Shown in pieces: positions 33,921 through 42,617 of a DNA stretch of 64,000 nucleotides. The position numbers and the translations under genes were made by a program. The stretch comes from Gaiellasilicea sp963829845 (GTDB lineage Bacteria > Actinomycetota > Thermoleophilia > Gaiellales > Gaiellaceae). The notes under the pieces were generated by a model that was given only the letters and a program-made list of their open reading frames with translations, was not told where the DNA came from and ran no database searches. Every line of letters begins with the position of its first letter. The stretch's first letter is position 1. Location of the stretch: NCBI GenBank assembly GCA_963829845.1, contig CAWHKD010000019.1, positions 167,579-231,578 on the forward strand, in the 5' to 3' direction.

Positions 33921-34223
33921 TCAGTCGTAGCCGAGGTCGGTGAGCCGGTCCTCGTCCATGCCGAAGTAGTGCGCCAGCTCGTGGAGGACCGTGATGCGGA
34001 TCTGCTCCTCGAGCTCGGCGGGATCGGTGAAATCCTCCTCGAGCGGACGCCGGTAGATCGAGATCTTCGCCGGCATGTACTCGGGCCAGTCGAAGAGGCC
34101 GTAGAGGTCGGGCTCCTGGTGGTTCGCGTCCTCGATCACGACCGCGACGTTGTCGAGCGCTGCGGCCAGATCCGGCGGCAGGGAGTCGAGCGCGGCGGAC
34201 ACGTGCTCGTCGAAGGTCGTCAC
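33921..34223 (-). CDS. Minimal zinc metallopeptidase (Zincin_1 type)
   Basis: The 100-residue protein carries HELAHYFGMDE near the C-terminus, an extended HExxHxxGxxD/E zinc site, in the small-zincin family (PF06262 type). An EYMPAKISIYRRPLE segment before it is also typical. The family is too small to hold a conventional protease domain and its substrate is unknown. The start is a GTG. It is divergent from the ferritin gene. Confidence 0.85.
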   Translation of the reverse strand: MTTFDEHVSAALDSLPPDLAAALDNVAVVIEDANHQEPDLYGLFDWPEYMPAKISIYRRPLEEDFTDPAELEEQIRITVLHELAHYFGMDEDRLTDLGYD

Positions 34224-34288
34224 AGGTTCGCGCAGCTCCCGTTGAGGAACGTCGAGGTGACCGGCGCCACGGCGCGATGCTATCCCGT

Positions 34289-34294
34289 TAGAGT
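34289..34294 (+). promoter_or_regulatory. -10 box of the ferritin gene (leaderless)
   Basis: TAGAGT ends 6 bases before the ATG at 34301. Confidence 0.55.
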
Positions 34295-34300
34295 CGCGAC

Positions 34301-34828
34301 ATGGCCGCCTTTCCCGACGGGTTGAACGAGCAGGTCGGGCACGAGTTCGCGGCCTCCCAGCAGTACGTCGCCATCGCGGTCCACTACGACGCGCAGACGT
34401 TGCCGCGGCTCGCCGCTCACTTCTACCGGCAGGCGGTTGAGGAGCGAAATCACGCGATGATGATCGTCCAGTACCTGCTCGACGCCGACGAGCGCATCGC
34501 GATCCCGGGCGTCGCCGCGCCGCAGACGGAGTTCACGGACGTGGTCGAGCCGGTGCGGCTGGCACTCGAGCAGGAGAAGCGGGTGACCGAGCAGATCTCG
34601 GACCTCGCCAAGCTCGCCCGCACCGAGGGCGACCTGGTCGGCGAGCAGTTCCTGCACTGGTTCCTGCAGGAGCAGCGCGAGGAGGTGTCTTCGATGGGCG
34701 CGCTCCTGACGGTCGTCGAGCGATCGAAGGACAACGTGATGCTGATCGAGGACTTCCTCGCCCGCGAGGCCGTCGGCGACGCCGGGGAGGACGCGGGCGC
34801 TCCTCCGGCGGCGGGCGGGGCGCTCTAG
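34301..34828 (+). CDS. Ferritin
   Basis: This 175-residue four-helix protein fits non-heme ferritin (Ftn). E15, E48, H51, E92, E124 and E128 have the spacing of the diiron ferroxidase ligands. Ferritins oxidise Fe(II) and store iron as a mineral in 24-mers. A Gly/Ala/Pro-rich tail follows the last helix. There is no heme-binding methionine pattern to suggest bacterioferritin. The leaderless start is supported by TAGAGT. It is convergent with the peptidase gene with a 4-base overlap. Confidence 0.9.
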   Translation: MAAFPDGLNEQVGHEFAASQQYVAIAVHYDAQTLPRLAAHFYRQAVEERNHAMMIVQYLLDADERIAIPGVAAPQTEFTDVVEPVRLALEQEKRVTEQISDLAKLARTEGDLVGEQFLHWFLQEQREEVSSMGALLTVVERSKDNVMLIEDFLAREAVGDAGEDAGAPPAAGGAL

Positions 34829-36342
34829 GCGGGAGTCGGGATGGCCGAGCGGGCGTGCTCGGCGACTGCCTCCAGCTCGACCGCTGCGCCGGTGACGTCC
34901 TTCAGCAGCTCGTCGGCGTTCGGCTTCTGCCCGAGGCGCCAGAGCTCGACGAGCAGCGAGCCGGCCTCGCGGCGCTTGAACCAGTCCGTCCCGAACTCTT
35001 CGCGCATGAAGCTCGTCATCTGCGCCGAGAACGCCCACGCGCGCAGGTACGACGTCACGTAATAGCCAGAGTCGATGTCGGCGAGGTAGTCCGTCGGGCT
35101 CGGCTCGACCTTGAGCGCGTCCCCGAGGATCTCGACGTAGCGGTTGCGCATCGGGCTCACGTCAGGCGCCGCATGGAACTCGATCTCGTAGAGCAGCTTC
35201 GCGCAGTAACGGCGGACGAAGTAGAGGAGCTGCACGGCTCCCTCGGCCGCGAAGACGTCGGGCCGCGGGAAGCTGAGCATGCTCGAGAGCCAGGCGCGGT
35301 CGTCGATCAGGTGGTCGAAGAGCATCGCCCAGCCCTCGGTGACAGCGTTGTCGCCGAGCCGCTTCTCCTCCATCTTCAGGCTCGGGTCGCTGAAGGCGAA
35401 ATGCTCGGTGTGACCGGCCTCGTGGAACAGGGCGTACCAGTCGTCGGGCCCGCCCTGAGGCTGGATCACGAGCATGACTTTGTCCGGGATCTCGATCGGG
35501 GCACAGAATGCGCGCGGGCTCTTGGTCGGGCGCTCCTCGACGTCAAGGTGGACATTTCGCTGCGCGTCGAGGTCGATCCCGAGGCCGGCGAGCGTGCCGC
35601 GGAGCGCGGGCAGCATCCGGTCGGCCGGGAAGGCGTCGTCCCAGCCGGAACCGCGGAAGAAGCGGCGGACGTCCCAGCGCTCCGCCTCGGCGAGGCCGAT
35701 GCCGACGCGTTCTCTGAGGACACGGTCCATCGAGTCTTCGTAGAGCCGTTCCGTCGAGTCGAGGAAGACGCGGCACTGCGCGGCAAGGCCCTCGAGGTCG
35801 TAGCAGAAGCGGTCGCGGTAGAGGTGGAAGTAGGTCGGCGCGCCCAGGTCGGGCATCGCCCGCTGCGTCGTGTGGACCGCGTCGAGGTAGAGCGGGTTCA
35901 GGTGCTCCTCGGTGAGGTCGTTTCTGGCCGCCTCGAGCCGCGCGCGTGCGTCCCGGTCGGCCGTGTTCGCGATCGTCGGCGTCAGCATCCGATACCCGAC
36001 CGCTTCACCCTCGTGCTGGGTCTCGAGCTTCGTCTCGTTCTCGGCGATCTTCTCCGCGTGCTCGCGTGTCAGCTCGCCGAGGAACCCCTCGCAGCCGAAT
36101 CGGAAAAGCTCGAGGTTCTCCTTCCCGCTGACGGCGGCGCCGACGCGGCGGATCGTGTCGAGGTCGGTGAGGTCGGCGTGGCGCTCGTAGATCGGGCGCA
36201 GCTCGAAGTCCGGCTTCAGGCCGGCGTAGTGGAGGTAGTACTCCTCGTCCAGCTCCGCGATGAAGCGGTCGGCGCCGGTGCGGTAGCCGTCGAGCTCCCG
36301 CTCACTGGGAGCGGTGTCGTTCACGGGGGTGCCGGAGCTCAC
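34825..36342 (-). CDS. M3-like zinc metallopeptidase
   Basis: The 505-residue soluble protein is mostly helical and has HEAGHTEH near residue 308 followed by a downstream Glu in a VTEGWAMLFDHL helix. This is the HExxH...E arrangement of the M3 (thimet oligopeptidase/PepF) clan. A cytoplasmic oligopeptidase role is likely. The start is a GTG that follows a TATCCT box by 8 bases. It is divergent from the yjbQ-like gene with an interlocking promoter. Confidence 0.8.
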   Translation of the reverse strand: MSSGTPVNDTAPSERELDGYRTGADRFIAELDEEYYLHYAGLKPDFELRPIYERHADLTDLDTIRRVGAAVSGKENLELFRFGCEGFLGELTREHAEKIAENETKLETQHEGEAVGYRMLTPTIANTADRDARARLEAARNDLTEEHLNPLYLDAVHTTQRAMPDLGAPTYFHLYRDRFCYDLEGLAAQCRVFLDSTERLYEDSMDRVLRERVGIGLAEAERWDVRRFFRGSGWDDAFPADRMLPALRGTLAGLGIDLDAQRNVHLDVEERPTKSPRAFCAPIEIPDKVMLVIQPQGGPDDWYALFHEAGHTEHFAFSDPSLKMEEKRLGDNAVTEGWAMLFDHLIDDRAWLSSMLSFPRPDVFAAEGAVQLLYFVRRYCAKLLYEIEFHAAPDVSPMRNRYVEILGDALKVEPSPTDYLADIDSGYYVTSYLRAWAFSAQMTSFMREEFGTDWFKRREAGSLLVELWRLGQKPNADELLKDVTGAAVELEAVAEHARSAIPTPA

Positions 36343-36349
36343 GGCTGCC

Positions 36350-36356
36350 TAGGATA
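36350..36356. promoter_or_regulatory. Interlocking divergent -10 boxes
   Basis: The seven bases TAGGATA contain TAGGAT (36350-36355) for the plus-strand gene at 36363 and, on the minus strand, TATCCT (36356-36351) for the gene starting at 36342. Both starts lie within 7-8 bases of their boxes. Confidence 0.6.
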
Positions 36357-36362
36357 CGCGCC

Positions 36363-36761
36363 GTGCTCGAGTTCAGTGTCATGACTCAGAAACGGAGCCA
36401 GCTCGTCGACATCACCGAGCTCGTGCGCTCCGCGCTCGGCGAGCTCGACGGCGAAGGTGCTGCGCTCGTCTATGTCCCGCACACGACCGCCGGCGTGACG
36501 ATCAACGAGCACGCAGATCCTGCCGTGGCGCGCGACTTCGAGGTCGCGCTCGAGCGGATCGTGTCGGAGGACTGGCCCTGGCAGCACGTCGAGGAGGGCG
36601 AGGAGAACGCGCCCACGCACATCCGCGCCGCCTTCATGGGCTCGAGCGTGCTCGTCCCCATCCGGGCCGGAGCGCTCGCACTCGGCACCTGGCAGGGGAT
36701 CTTCTTCTGCGAGTTCGACGGCCCCCGCGAGCGCACCGTCTACGTGACGACGCTGTCGTGA
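36363..36761 (+). CDS. YjbQ/UPF0047 family protein
   Basis: The 132-residue protein matches the YjbQ family: VPHTTAGVTINEHADP, then ENAPTHIRAAFMGSS and LGTWQGIFFCEFDGPRERTV. Some family members have weak thiamine-phosphate synthase activity; the physiological role is not settled. The GTG start lies 7 bases after TAGGAT. It overlaps the ABC ATPase gene by 4 bases. Confidence 0.9.
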   Translation: MLEFSVMTQKRSQLVDITELVRSALGELDGEGAALVYVPHTTAGVTINEHADPAVARDFEVALERIVSEDWPWQHVEEGEENAPTHIRAAFMGSSVLVPIRAGALALGTWQGIFFCEFDGPRERTVYVTTLS

Positions 36762-37645
36762 TCGAGGTCGACGGGCTCAGCAAGCGCTTCGGGAAGACGC
36801 AGGCGGTCGCCGGGCTCAGCTTCAGGGTCGAGCCGGGCACGGTCACCGGCTTCCTGGGGCCGAACGGGGCGGGCAAGTCGACCACCCTGCGCTCGGTGCT
36901 CGGGCTCGTGCATCCAGACGCGGGCAGCGCCACCGTCCTCGGCGTCCCGTACCGCCAGCTCGACCGCCCGCTTCAGCGCGTCGGCGCGGTACTCGAGGCG
37001 AGCGAGGTACATCCGGGCCGCTCCGGGCGAAACCACCTGCGCGTGCAGGCGGCGGCGGCCGGGCTGCCCGCATCGCGGGTCGAGGAGGTGCTCGCGCTCG
37101 TCGAGCTGACCGCCGCTGCGAAGCGGCGCGTGAAGGGCTACTCGCTCGGGATGCGCCAGCGGCTCGGGCTCGCTACTGCGCTGCTCGGCGATCCGGAGGT
37201 ACTCGTGCTCGACGAGCCGGCGAACGGGCTCGATCCGGCCGGAATCAGGTGGCTGCGCGACCTTCTCCGTTCACTGGCCGCCGAGGGCCGCACGATCGTC
37301 GTCTCGAGCCACGTGCTCTCCGAGGTGGCGCAGACCGCCGACCGGGTCGTGATCATCCACCGCGGCCGTCTGATCCAGCAGGGGGCGATTGCCGACGTGC
37401 TCGCCGGCGCGAGCGGCTCGACCCGGGTACGGACGCCCGATGCGGAGCGCATGCGCACGCTTCTCGCCGCCCAGGACGTGACCGTCTCGGAGGCGGAGGA
37501 CGGCGCGCTGCTCGCGAGCGTGCCGACGGAGCGGATCGGCGAGCTCGCCGCCGCGAACGGGATCGTGCTGCACGAGTTGAGCGTCGAGCAGGCGACGCTC
37601 GAGGAGGTCTTCCTCGAGTTGACAGGCGGGGAGACGACCGAGTGA
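36758..37645 (+). CDS. ABC-2 transporter ATP-binding protein
   Basis: The 295-residue ATPase has Walker A GPNGAGKST, signature YSLGMRQRL, Walker B VLVLDEPANGLDP and an SSHVLSE switch, as in ABC-2 drug or lipid exporters of the CcmA/DrrA type. The C-terminal 80 residues are the usual accessory segment. GTG start within the end of yjbQ (4-base overlap); it overlaps the permease gene by 4 bases. Confidence 0.93.
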   Translation: MIEVDGLSKRFGKTQAVAGLSFRVEPGTVTGFLGPNGAGKSTTLRSVLGLVHPDAGSATVLGVPYRQLDRPLQRVGAVLEASEVHPGRSGRNHLRVQAAAAGLPASRVEEVLALVELTAAAKRRVKGYSLGMRQRLGLATALLGDPEVLVLDEPANGLDPAGIRWLRDLLRSLAAEGRTIVVSSHVLSEVAQTADRVVIIHRGRLIQQGAIADVLAGASGSTRVRTPDAERMRTLLAAQDVTVSEAEDGALLASVPTERIGELAAANGIVLHELSVEQATLEEVFLELTGGETTE

Positions 37646-38391
37646 CCGCCGTCGTGCGCTCCGAGCTGCTCAAGATCCGGACGACGCGCGGCTGGTGGGC
37701 CTACCTGGTGGTGCTCGTCGGCCTTGTGGGGATCGGCGCGGCAGCGGAGGTCGGCTCCCGCACGCTGGACGAGCGCAGCGGGCCCGACTTCCAGTTCGCG
37801 CTCGTCGACCTGATCGGGATCACGTCGCTGCTCGCGATCATCCTCGGCATCACGATCGTCACCACCGAGTTCCGGCACGGCACGATCACGCCCACGCTGC
37901 TGGCGACCCCCGGGCGCGAGCGGGTGCTCGCGGGCAAGGCGATCGCGGGCGTGCTCGTGGCGATTCTCTTCGCCGTGCTGGCGATCCTGGTCGTTCTCGT
38001 TGTCGCCTCGATCTACACCTCGATCGACGGCGGGCAGCTCGAGCTCGCCGACGGCGATGTCGTCGAGCGTGCCGGCACGAACCTGCTCGGGGTTGTGCTC
38101 TGGCTGCTGATGGGGGTCGCGATCGGCGCGGTCGTGCAGAGCCAGGTGGCTGCGCTCGTGGGCACACTCGTCTGGCTCTTCCTCGTCGAGACCCTTCTGG
38201 TCGGCCTCCTCTCGCTCCTCGACGCCGAGGGCGTCGGCGAGTACCTCCCTTTCCACGCGCTCGACGGCGCCGACGGGACGGGGGGCGACAACCTGCTCTC
38301 CTACGGGCCCGCGCTCGCCGTCACCTGCGGCTGGATCGCCATGCTCGGCGCCGCCGGCGTGGTGCGCACCCGCCGCCGCGACATCACCTGA
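37642..38391 (+). CDS. ABC-2 transporter permease
   Basis: The 249-residue membrane protein has about six helices and the ABC-2 layout (VRSELLKIRTTRGWWAYLV at the N-terminus, then TEFRHGTITPTLLATPGRERVLAGK). It pairs with the ATPase encoded immediately upstream. The GTG overlaps the ATPase stop. The substrate is unknown. Confidence 0.9.
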   Translation: MTAVVRSELLKIRTTRGWWAYLVVLVGLVGIGAAAEVGSRTLDERSGPDFQFALVDLIGITSLLAIILGITIVTTEFRHGTITPTLLATPGRERVLAGKAIAGVLVAILFAVLAILVVLVVASIYTSIDGGQLELADGDVVERAGTNLLGVVLWLLMGVAIGAVVQSQVAALVGTLVWLFLVETLLVGLLSLLDAEGVGEYLPFHALDGADGTGGDNLLSYGPALAVTCGWIAMLGAAGVVRTRRRDIT

Positions 38392-38393
38392 CA

Positions 38394-38399
38394 TACCCT
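38394..38399 (+). promoter_or_regulatory. -10 box of the methyltransferase gene (leaderless)
   Basis: TACCCT ends 7 bases before the ATG at 38407. Confidence 0.45.
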
Positions 38400-38406
38400 G
38401 CGGCGC

Positions 38407-39771
38407 ATGGCCGCCCCGGTGAAGGTGCACGACGAAGTCGAGCTCCAGATCGACTCGCTCGCATACGGCGGCAACGGCGTCGCGCGCCTCGACGGGTTCG
38501 TCGTCTTTGTCCGCCGCGGGCTCCCGGGCGACCGCGTCCGCGCGCGTGTGACGAAGGTGAAGCGCGGCTTCGCCGAGGCGCTCGCCGTCGACGTGGTCGA
38601 GCCGTCGCCGAGCCGCGTCGACGCGCCGTGCGCGCACTACCCCGCCTGCGGCGGCTGCCGCTTCCAGGATCTCGCCTACGACGTGCAGGCGGCCGCGAAG
38701 GAGGAGCAGGTGCGGGACGCGCTCAAGCGAATCGGCGGTATCGCGGACGCGCCGGTCGAGCCGATCCTGCCCGCCGCGTCGCAGTTCTTCTACCGCAACA
38801 AGCTCGAGTACTCGTTCACGCAGACCCCGTCGGGCCCGGCTCTCGGCTTCCACAGAGCCGGGCGCTGGGACGAGGTGCTCGACGTCGGGAAGTGCTGGCT
38901 CACGACGGATCTCGGCAACGCCGTTCGGGACGCAGTCCGCGACTGGGCGCGCGAGGAAAACCTCGAGGCATACGACCAGGCCGAGCACACGGGCTACCTC
39001 CGCCACCTGGTCTATCGCGAGGGGCGCAACACCGGCCAGGTGCTCGTCGTGCTCGTGACTGCCCCGGGCGAGAAGTTCGAGCGCGACTACCTCGTCGAGG
39101 TTCTGCGGCGATTCACGGAGGTGAAGTCGATCCACTGGGCGATCAACGACCAGCCCTCGGAGGTGACGAACCTGCCCTCGACCCTGCTCTGGGGCGACGA
39201 CGCGATCGAGGAGGAGCTGCTCGGCCGGCGCTTCCGGGTCCGCCCGAACGCCTTCTTGCAGACGAACACCGAGATGGCGGAGAAGCTCTATGCGCTCGCG
39301 ATCGAGTACGCGGGTCTGACAGGGGCCGAAACGGTCTACGACCTCTACTGCGGCACCGGGACGATCGGGCTCTCGCTCGCGCGCCATGCGCTCAGCGTCT
39401 GGGGCGTCGACATCTCCGAGGAGTCGATCGCGTGCGCGCTCGAGAACCTCGACCTGAACCAGATTGGCAACGCGGCCTTCTTCGCGGGCAACGTCGGCCA
39501 GGTGCTCGAAGAGCTCGCCGAACGCGCCGGGCCGCCGGATGTGGTCGTCGTCGACCCGCCGCGGGCCGGTCTGGCGGGGAAGGCGCTGCGCAGGACGGGG
39601 GAGCTCGGCTCGCCGAAGCTCGTGTACATCTCCTGCAACCCCACGACGCTCGCCTCCGACGTCAAGGTGCTCCGCGAGCAGTACGGCTACGAGCTCGTGA
39701 GGACGAAGCCGGTCGACATGTTCCCGCACACGCCGCATGTCGAAACGGTCTCGCTGCTCGAACGGTCGTGA
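38407..39771 (+). CDS. RNA 5-methyluridine methyltransferase (RlmD/TrmA family)
   Basis: The 454-residue SAM-dependent enzyme has an N-terminal TRAM domain (VELQIDSLAYGGNGVARLDG), a 4Fe-4S cysteine cluster (CAHYPACGGC), the SAM motif YDLYCGTGTIGLSLA, DPPRAG and the catalytic SCNPTTLASD. This set fits the RlmD/RumA-type enzymes that methylate uridines in 23S rRNA, though TrmA-like tRNA activity is possible. Its stop overlaps the start of the EamA gene. Confidence 0.9.
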   Translation: MAAPVKVHDEVELQIDSLAYGGNGVARLDGFVVFVRRGLPGDRVRARVTKVKRGFAEALAVDVVEPSPSRVDAPCAHYPACGGCRFQDLAYDVQAAAKEEQVRDALKRIGGIADAPVEPILPAASQFFYRNKLEYSFTQTPSGPALGFHRAGRWDEVLDVGKCWLTTDLGNAVRDAVRDWAREENLEAYDQAEHTGYLRHLVYREGRNTGQVLVVLVTAPGEKFERDYLVEVLRRFTEVKSIHWAINDQPSEVTNLPSTLLWGDDAIEEELLGRRFRVRPNAFLQTNTEMAEKLYALAIEYAGLTGAETVYDLYCGTGTIGLSLARHALSVWGVDISEESIACALENLDLNQIGNAAFFAGNVGQVLEELAERAGPPDVVVVDPPRAGLAGKALRRTGELGSPKLVYISCNPTTLASDVKVLREQYGYELVRTKPVDMFPHTPHVETVSLLERS

Positions 39772-40649
39772 ACCGTGACCGCGACGGCCGGGCGCTCGCC
39801 GCCTTCGTCGTCGGTTCGGTGCTCGCGGGAGGGAACGCCGTCGGCGTGCGGGTCAGCAACCGCGAGCTCGACCCGCTCTGGGGCGCAGGCGTTCGCTTCC
39901 TGCTCGCCGGGTGCCTTCTCGGTGCAGTGGTCGCACTGCTGCGGCTTCCCTTGCCGCGCGGTCGCGCGCTCGTGGGCGCGTGTCTTTACGGCGCTCTGAT
40001 CTTCGGCGGCGCGTTCAGTTTCACCTACTACGCTCTCGTCCGCATCCACGCAGGCCTCGGCCAGACGATCCTCGCGCTCGTTCCGCTTGCGACGCTATTA
40101 CTCGCCGTGCTTCAGAAGCAGGAGCGTTTGCGCGCCGCCGCGGTTTCCGGAACCTTGCTTGCACTCGTCGGCATCGCCGTAATTTCCGGCGTCTCCGGGC
40201 GCGAGTCCTTGCCGCCGCTTTCGTTGCTGGCTGTGCTGGCTGCGGTGCTCTGCTTCGGGCAGGCGACCGTCCTCGTCCGCCGCTTCCCGCCTGTACACCC
40301 GGTGACCATCAATGCCGTGGGGATGGCCGTGGGGTCCGCGATCCTGATTCTGCTCTCGCTTCTCTTCGGGGAGTCGCTCGTCCTCCCCGAGGACGGCTCG
40401 ACCTGGCTCGCGCTGGCGTACATGGTCGTCCTCGGGTCGGGGCCGGTCTTCGTGCTCTACCTCGTCGTCGTACGGCTGTGGAGTGCCTCGCGGGCCGCGT
40501 ACTCCTTCGTGCTCATTCCCTTGGTCACCGTTCTGCTCTCCGCATGGATCGACGACGAGCCGATCGGAGCAGGGCTTGTCGTCGGCGGGGCGATGGTGTT
40601 GGCGGGCGTGTACGTCGGCGCGCTGCGCCACACCGAATCGGCCCCCTAG
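39768..40649 (+). CDS. EamA/DMT-family exporter
   Basis: The 293-residue protein has ten hydrophobic helices in two EamA repeats (first from SVLAGGNAVGVRVSNREL, second from LAVLAAVLCFGQATVLV). The family exports metabolites; the substrate is not predictable. The GTG start overlaps the methyltransferase stop, and the end overlaps the convergent DUF429 gene by 4 bases. Confidence 0.9.
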   Translation: MNRDRDGRALAAFVVGSVLAGGNAVGVRVSNRELDPLWGAGVRFLLAGCLLGAVVALLRLPLPRGRALVGACLYGALIFGGAFSFTYYALVRIHAGLGQTILALVPLATLLLAVLQKQERLRAAAVSGTLLALVGIAVISGVSGRESLPPLSLLAVLAAVLCFGQATVLVRRFPPVHPVTINAVGMAVGSAILILLSLLFGESLVLPEDGSTWLALAYMVVLGSGPVFVLYLVVVRLWSASRAAYSFVLIPLVTVLLSAWIDDEPIGAGLVVGGAMVLAGVYVGALRHTESAP

Positions 40650-41542
40650 CGCCAGATCGCGCCGAGCCGTCCCGCGTGGTCGGCCGGCAGCGCCTGTGCC
40701 TTCCCCCCGGCGTAGCGGGCGGCAGTCCAGGCGCCCGCGGCCGCGTCGAGCAGATCGACCTCCGGGACGCCGGGGACTGCGCCGGGGAGGACGACGCCCG
40801 CCGTCTCCAGCAGCTCCCGGCGGCGCGTGAGGCCGGCGGCCGTGTGCTTGGACTCCAGCACAGGCTCGCCCGCGAGCTCGCGGAACGACACCTCCGGGTG
40901 CATCTCGATCACGCGCTCGTCCACTTCCGCGAGCGTGTGCACCTCCAGGATCTTGCGGCCGAGCGCGAAGGCCTGCTGCGAGATGCCCTTGCCGGTGATC
41001 GTGCGGGCGATCTCGTTCGCCTCCGCGAAGGTCCGCGCTTCGAGCGCGGCCCGGGGCGGTGTCGGGAAGACGCTGCTGGCCCGGCTGCCGCCGACGAAAG
41101 CGCGGGCGCCCGCGTCGGTCGCCCGGACGCCGAGACCGGGCGGGTCGATCGGGATGTCGACGGCAATCACGCGAGCCTGCGACGAGAGCACCTCCGAGAA
41201 GCTCGGATGCGTCGAGACCTGGACGTCCCCGCTCGGATCGAGGGCGACCGCGACCCAGCCCTTCCGATAGCCGTCGACGCCTGCGACGAGGACGGTGGTC
41301 TCGGCTTGAGGCAGCCGCGGCGGTGCCGATGCGTCGCCGAACCCGAGTTGGACGAGCCGCGCGAGGGCGACGTTCATCGCCTCGGGGCTCTCGAGCGGCA
41401 CACGCGCGATCGTCGCCCCGCTCGCGTCTGCGATCAGGAGGACACCGCTCTTCGCCCCGTCGGGCGTCCGCCGGAACTCGATCGAGAGGTCGAGGCGTGC
41501 GTCGTGCAGCGCCCGCCGGACGGGGCCGTCGAGGTCGTCCAT
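40646..41542 (-). CDS. DUF429 protein (RNase H-like fold) with N-terminal extension
   Basis: The C-terminal ~210 residues are DUF429: VAGVDGYRKGWVAVAL, IAVDIPIDPPG and EMHPEVSFRELAG, a predicted RNase H-like nuclease fold with conserved acidic residues. The first ~85 residues form a separate alpha/beta segment of unknown type. The family's reaction is not established. It lies directly downstream of the presenilin-like and UDG-like genes on the same strand. Confidence 0.8.
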   Translation of the reverse strand: MDDLDGPVRRALHDARLDLSIEFRRTPDGAKSGVLLIADASGATIARVPLESPEAMNVALARLVQLGFGDASAPPRLPQAETTVLVAGVDGYRKGWVAVALDPSGDVQVSTHPSFSEVLSSQARVIAVDIPIDPPGLGVRATDAGARAFVGGSRASSVFPTPPRAALEARTFAEANEIARTITGKGISQQAFALGRKILEVHTLAEVDERVIEMHPEVSFRELAGEPVLESKHTAAGLTRRRELLETAGVVLPGAVPGVPEVDLLDAAAGAWTAARYAGGKAQALPADHAGRLGAIWR

Positions 41543-41552
41543 CGGCGCAACG

Positions 41553-42617
41553 CTAACGCCGTTCGCGCTTCAGCCGCTCGACCTTGTCCTCGTCGGCGGC
41601 CAGTTGCTCTGGGTGGATGACGTCGAGGTACGAGGAGACGTCGTCCTGAGGCACGACCACGAGGCCGTTCGGAAGATCGTGGACAAGCGCGGTCCCGTGC
41701 TCCTCACCTTCGAGCGTCAGGCGGCAGCGGATGCCTGCGCCGCCCGGCTCGGGCTCGACGGTGAACCCTGCGTCCGCGTCGAGCGGCTCGACCGTGGCGG
41801 TCAGCGGAGGACGATCGCGCGTGAGCAGCACGATCTTGGCGGGTGATCGCTCGATCACGTCGGCATCGAGGTCGTAGAGCTGCGTATCCGTCCGCCCGTA
41901 GATCCTGCCGGGAGCGCGTCCGGCGCGGCGCAGCGCGGTCCAGAGGATGTCGGCGTTCGGGATCAGGAAGCCGATGCAGATCGCCGGCAGCGCCGGCAGG
42001 CCGCTGACATCAGTCGTGGCCGTGAGGATCAGCGTCGCGCCGAGCAGCGCGATCATCGCGAACCAGGTCCACGCGACGCGGAGGCCGAAGCGGTCCGCCG
42101 CCGCGAGGAACAGCGCGAAGAAGAGGAAGTCCGGCGGCCCGAGGTTCGCCGTGCTGTCCTCGCCCGGGACTCGGAATGCGATCGAGACCGTGTCGAAGAC
42201 CTGCGGCTGCTGCTCGACGACGTACTCCGTCGGCCCGCGCCACACCGAGATCGCGTCGACCCACGGGATGATCACCGCGATCAGCGCCGCCCACATCACG
42301 TTCTCGAACCAGGACAGGAACCAGAATCCGATGCAGACGAGCGCGAACAGCTTCGCGAGGTTGTTGAGCACGTCGAGCTCGGTGAAGTGGAGCAGCACGG
42401 CGAGTGCGGCAAGCGCGAGCCCGGCCGGCAGCATCGCCCGGCTGGCACGGAGCGGCAGCAGCAGCCAGACGAGCGCGAACGTTGCCGGGAAGAGGACGAG
42501 CGTCAGGAAAAGGAGGTCGGGCCAGAGCCCGCTCTCCCAGAGCCGGTCGGCTCCTGCGGTGTAGAGCGCGAGCGCGGCGGTGAGACCCGCGAACGCGGCC
42601 CAGCGCCGGCGGCTCAA
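41553..42617 (-). CDS. Presenilin/SPP-like polytopic membrane protein with soluble C-terminal domain
   Basis: The 354-residue protein has about eight hydrophobic helices in residues 7-228, then a ~125-residue soluble domain. Three features match intramembrane aspartyl proteases of the presenilin/signal-peptide-peptidase superfamily in the right order: PWVDAISVW with D121 (archaeal homologues have YDAISVY), LGPPDFLFF with D163 (GxGD in the family), and LPALP at 207-211, identical to the PAL motif of human presenilin. The GPPD variant, the short loop between the aspartates and the C-terminal soluble extension are unusual. It overlaps the UDG-like gene by 4 bases. Homology is my reading, not a database result. 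Confidence 0.65.
   Translation of the reverse strand: MSRRRWAAFAGLTAALALYTAGADRLWESGLWPDLLFLTLVLFPATFALVWLLLPLRASRAMLPAGLALAALAVLLHFTELDVLNNLAKLFALVCIGFWFLSWFENVMWAALIAVIIPWVDAISVWRGPTEYVVEQQPQVFDTVSIAFRVPGEDSTANLGPPDFLFFALFLAAADRFGLRVAWTWFAMIALLGATLILTATTDVSGLPALPAICIGFLIPNADILWTALRRAGRAPGRIYGRTDTQLYDLDADVIERSPAKIVLLTRDRPPLTATVEPLDADAGFTVEPEPGGAGIRCRLTLEGEEHGTALVHDLPNGLVVVPQDDVSSYLDVIHPEQLAADEDKVERLKRERR

Noticed and set aside
37138..39738. 866-codon minus-strand frame
   Set aside because: It is antisense to the ABC-2 transporter and methyltransferase genes, with low-complexity composition.
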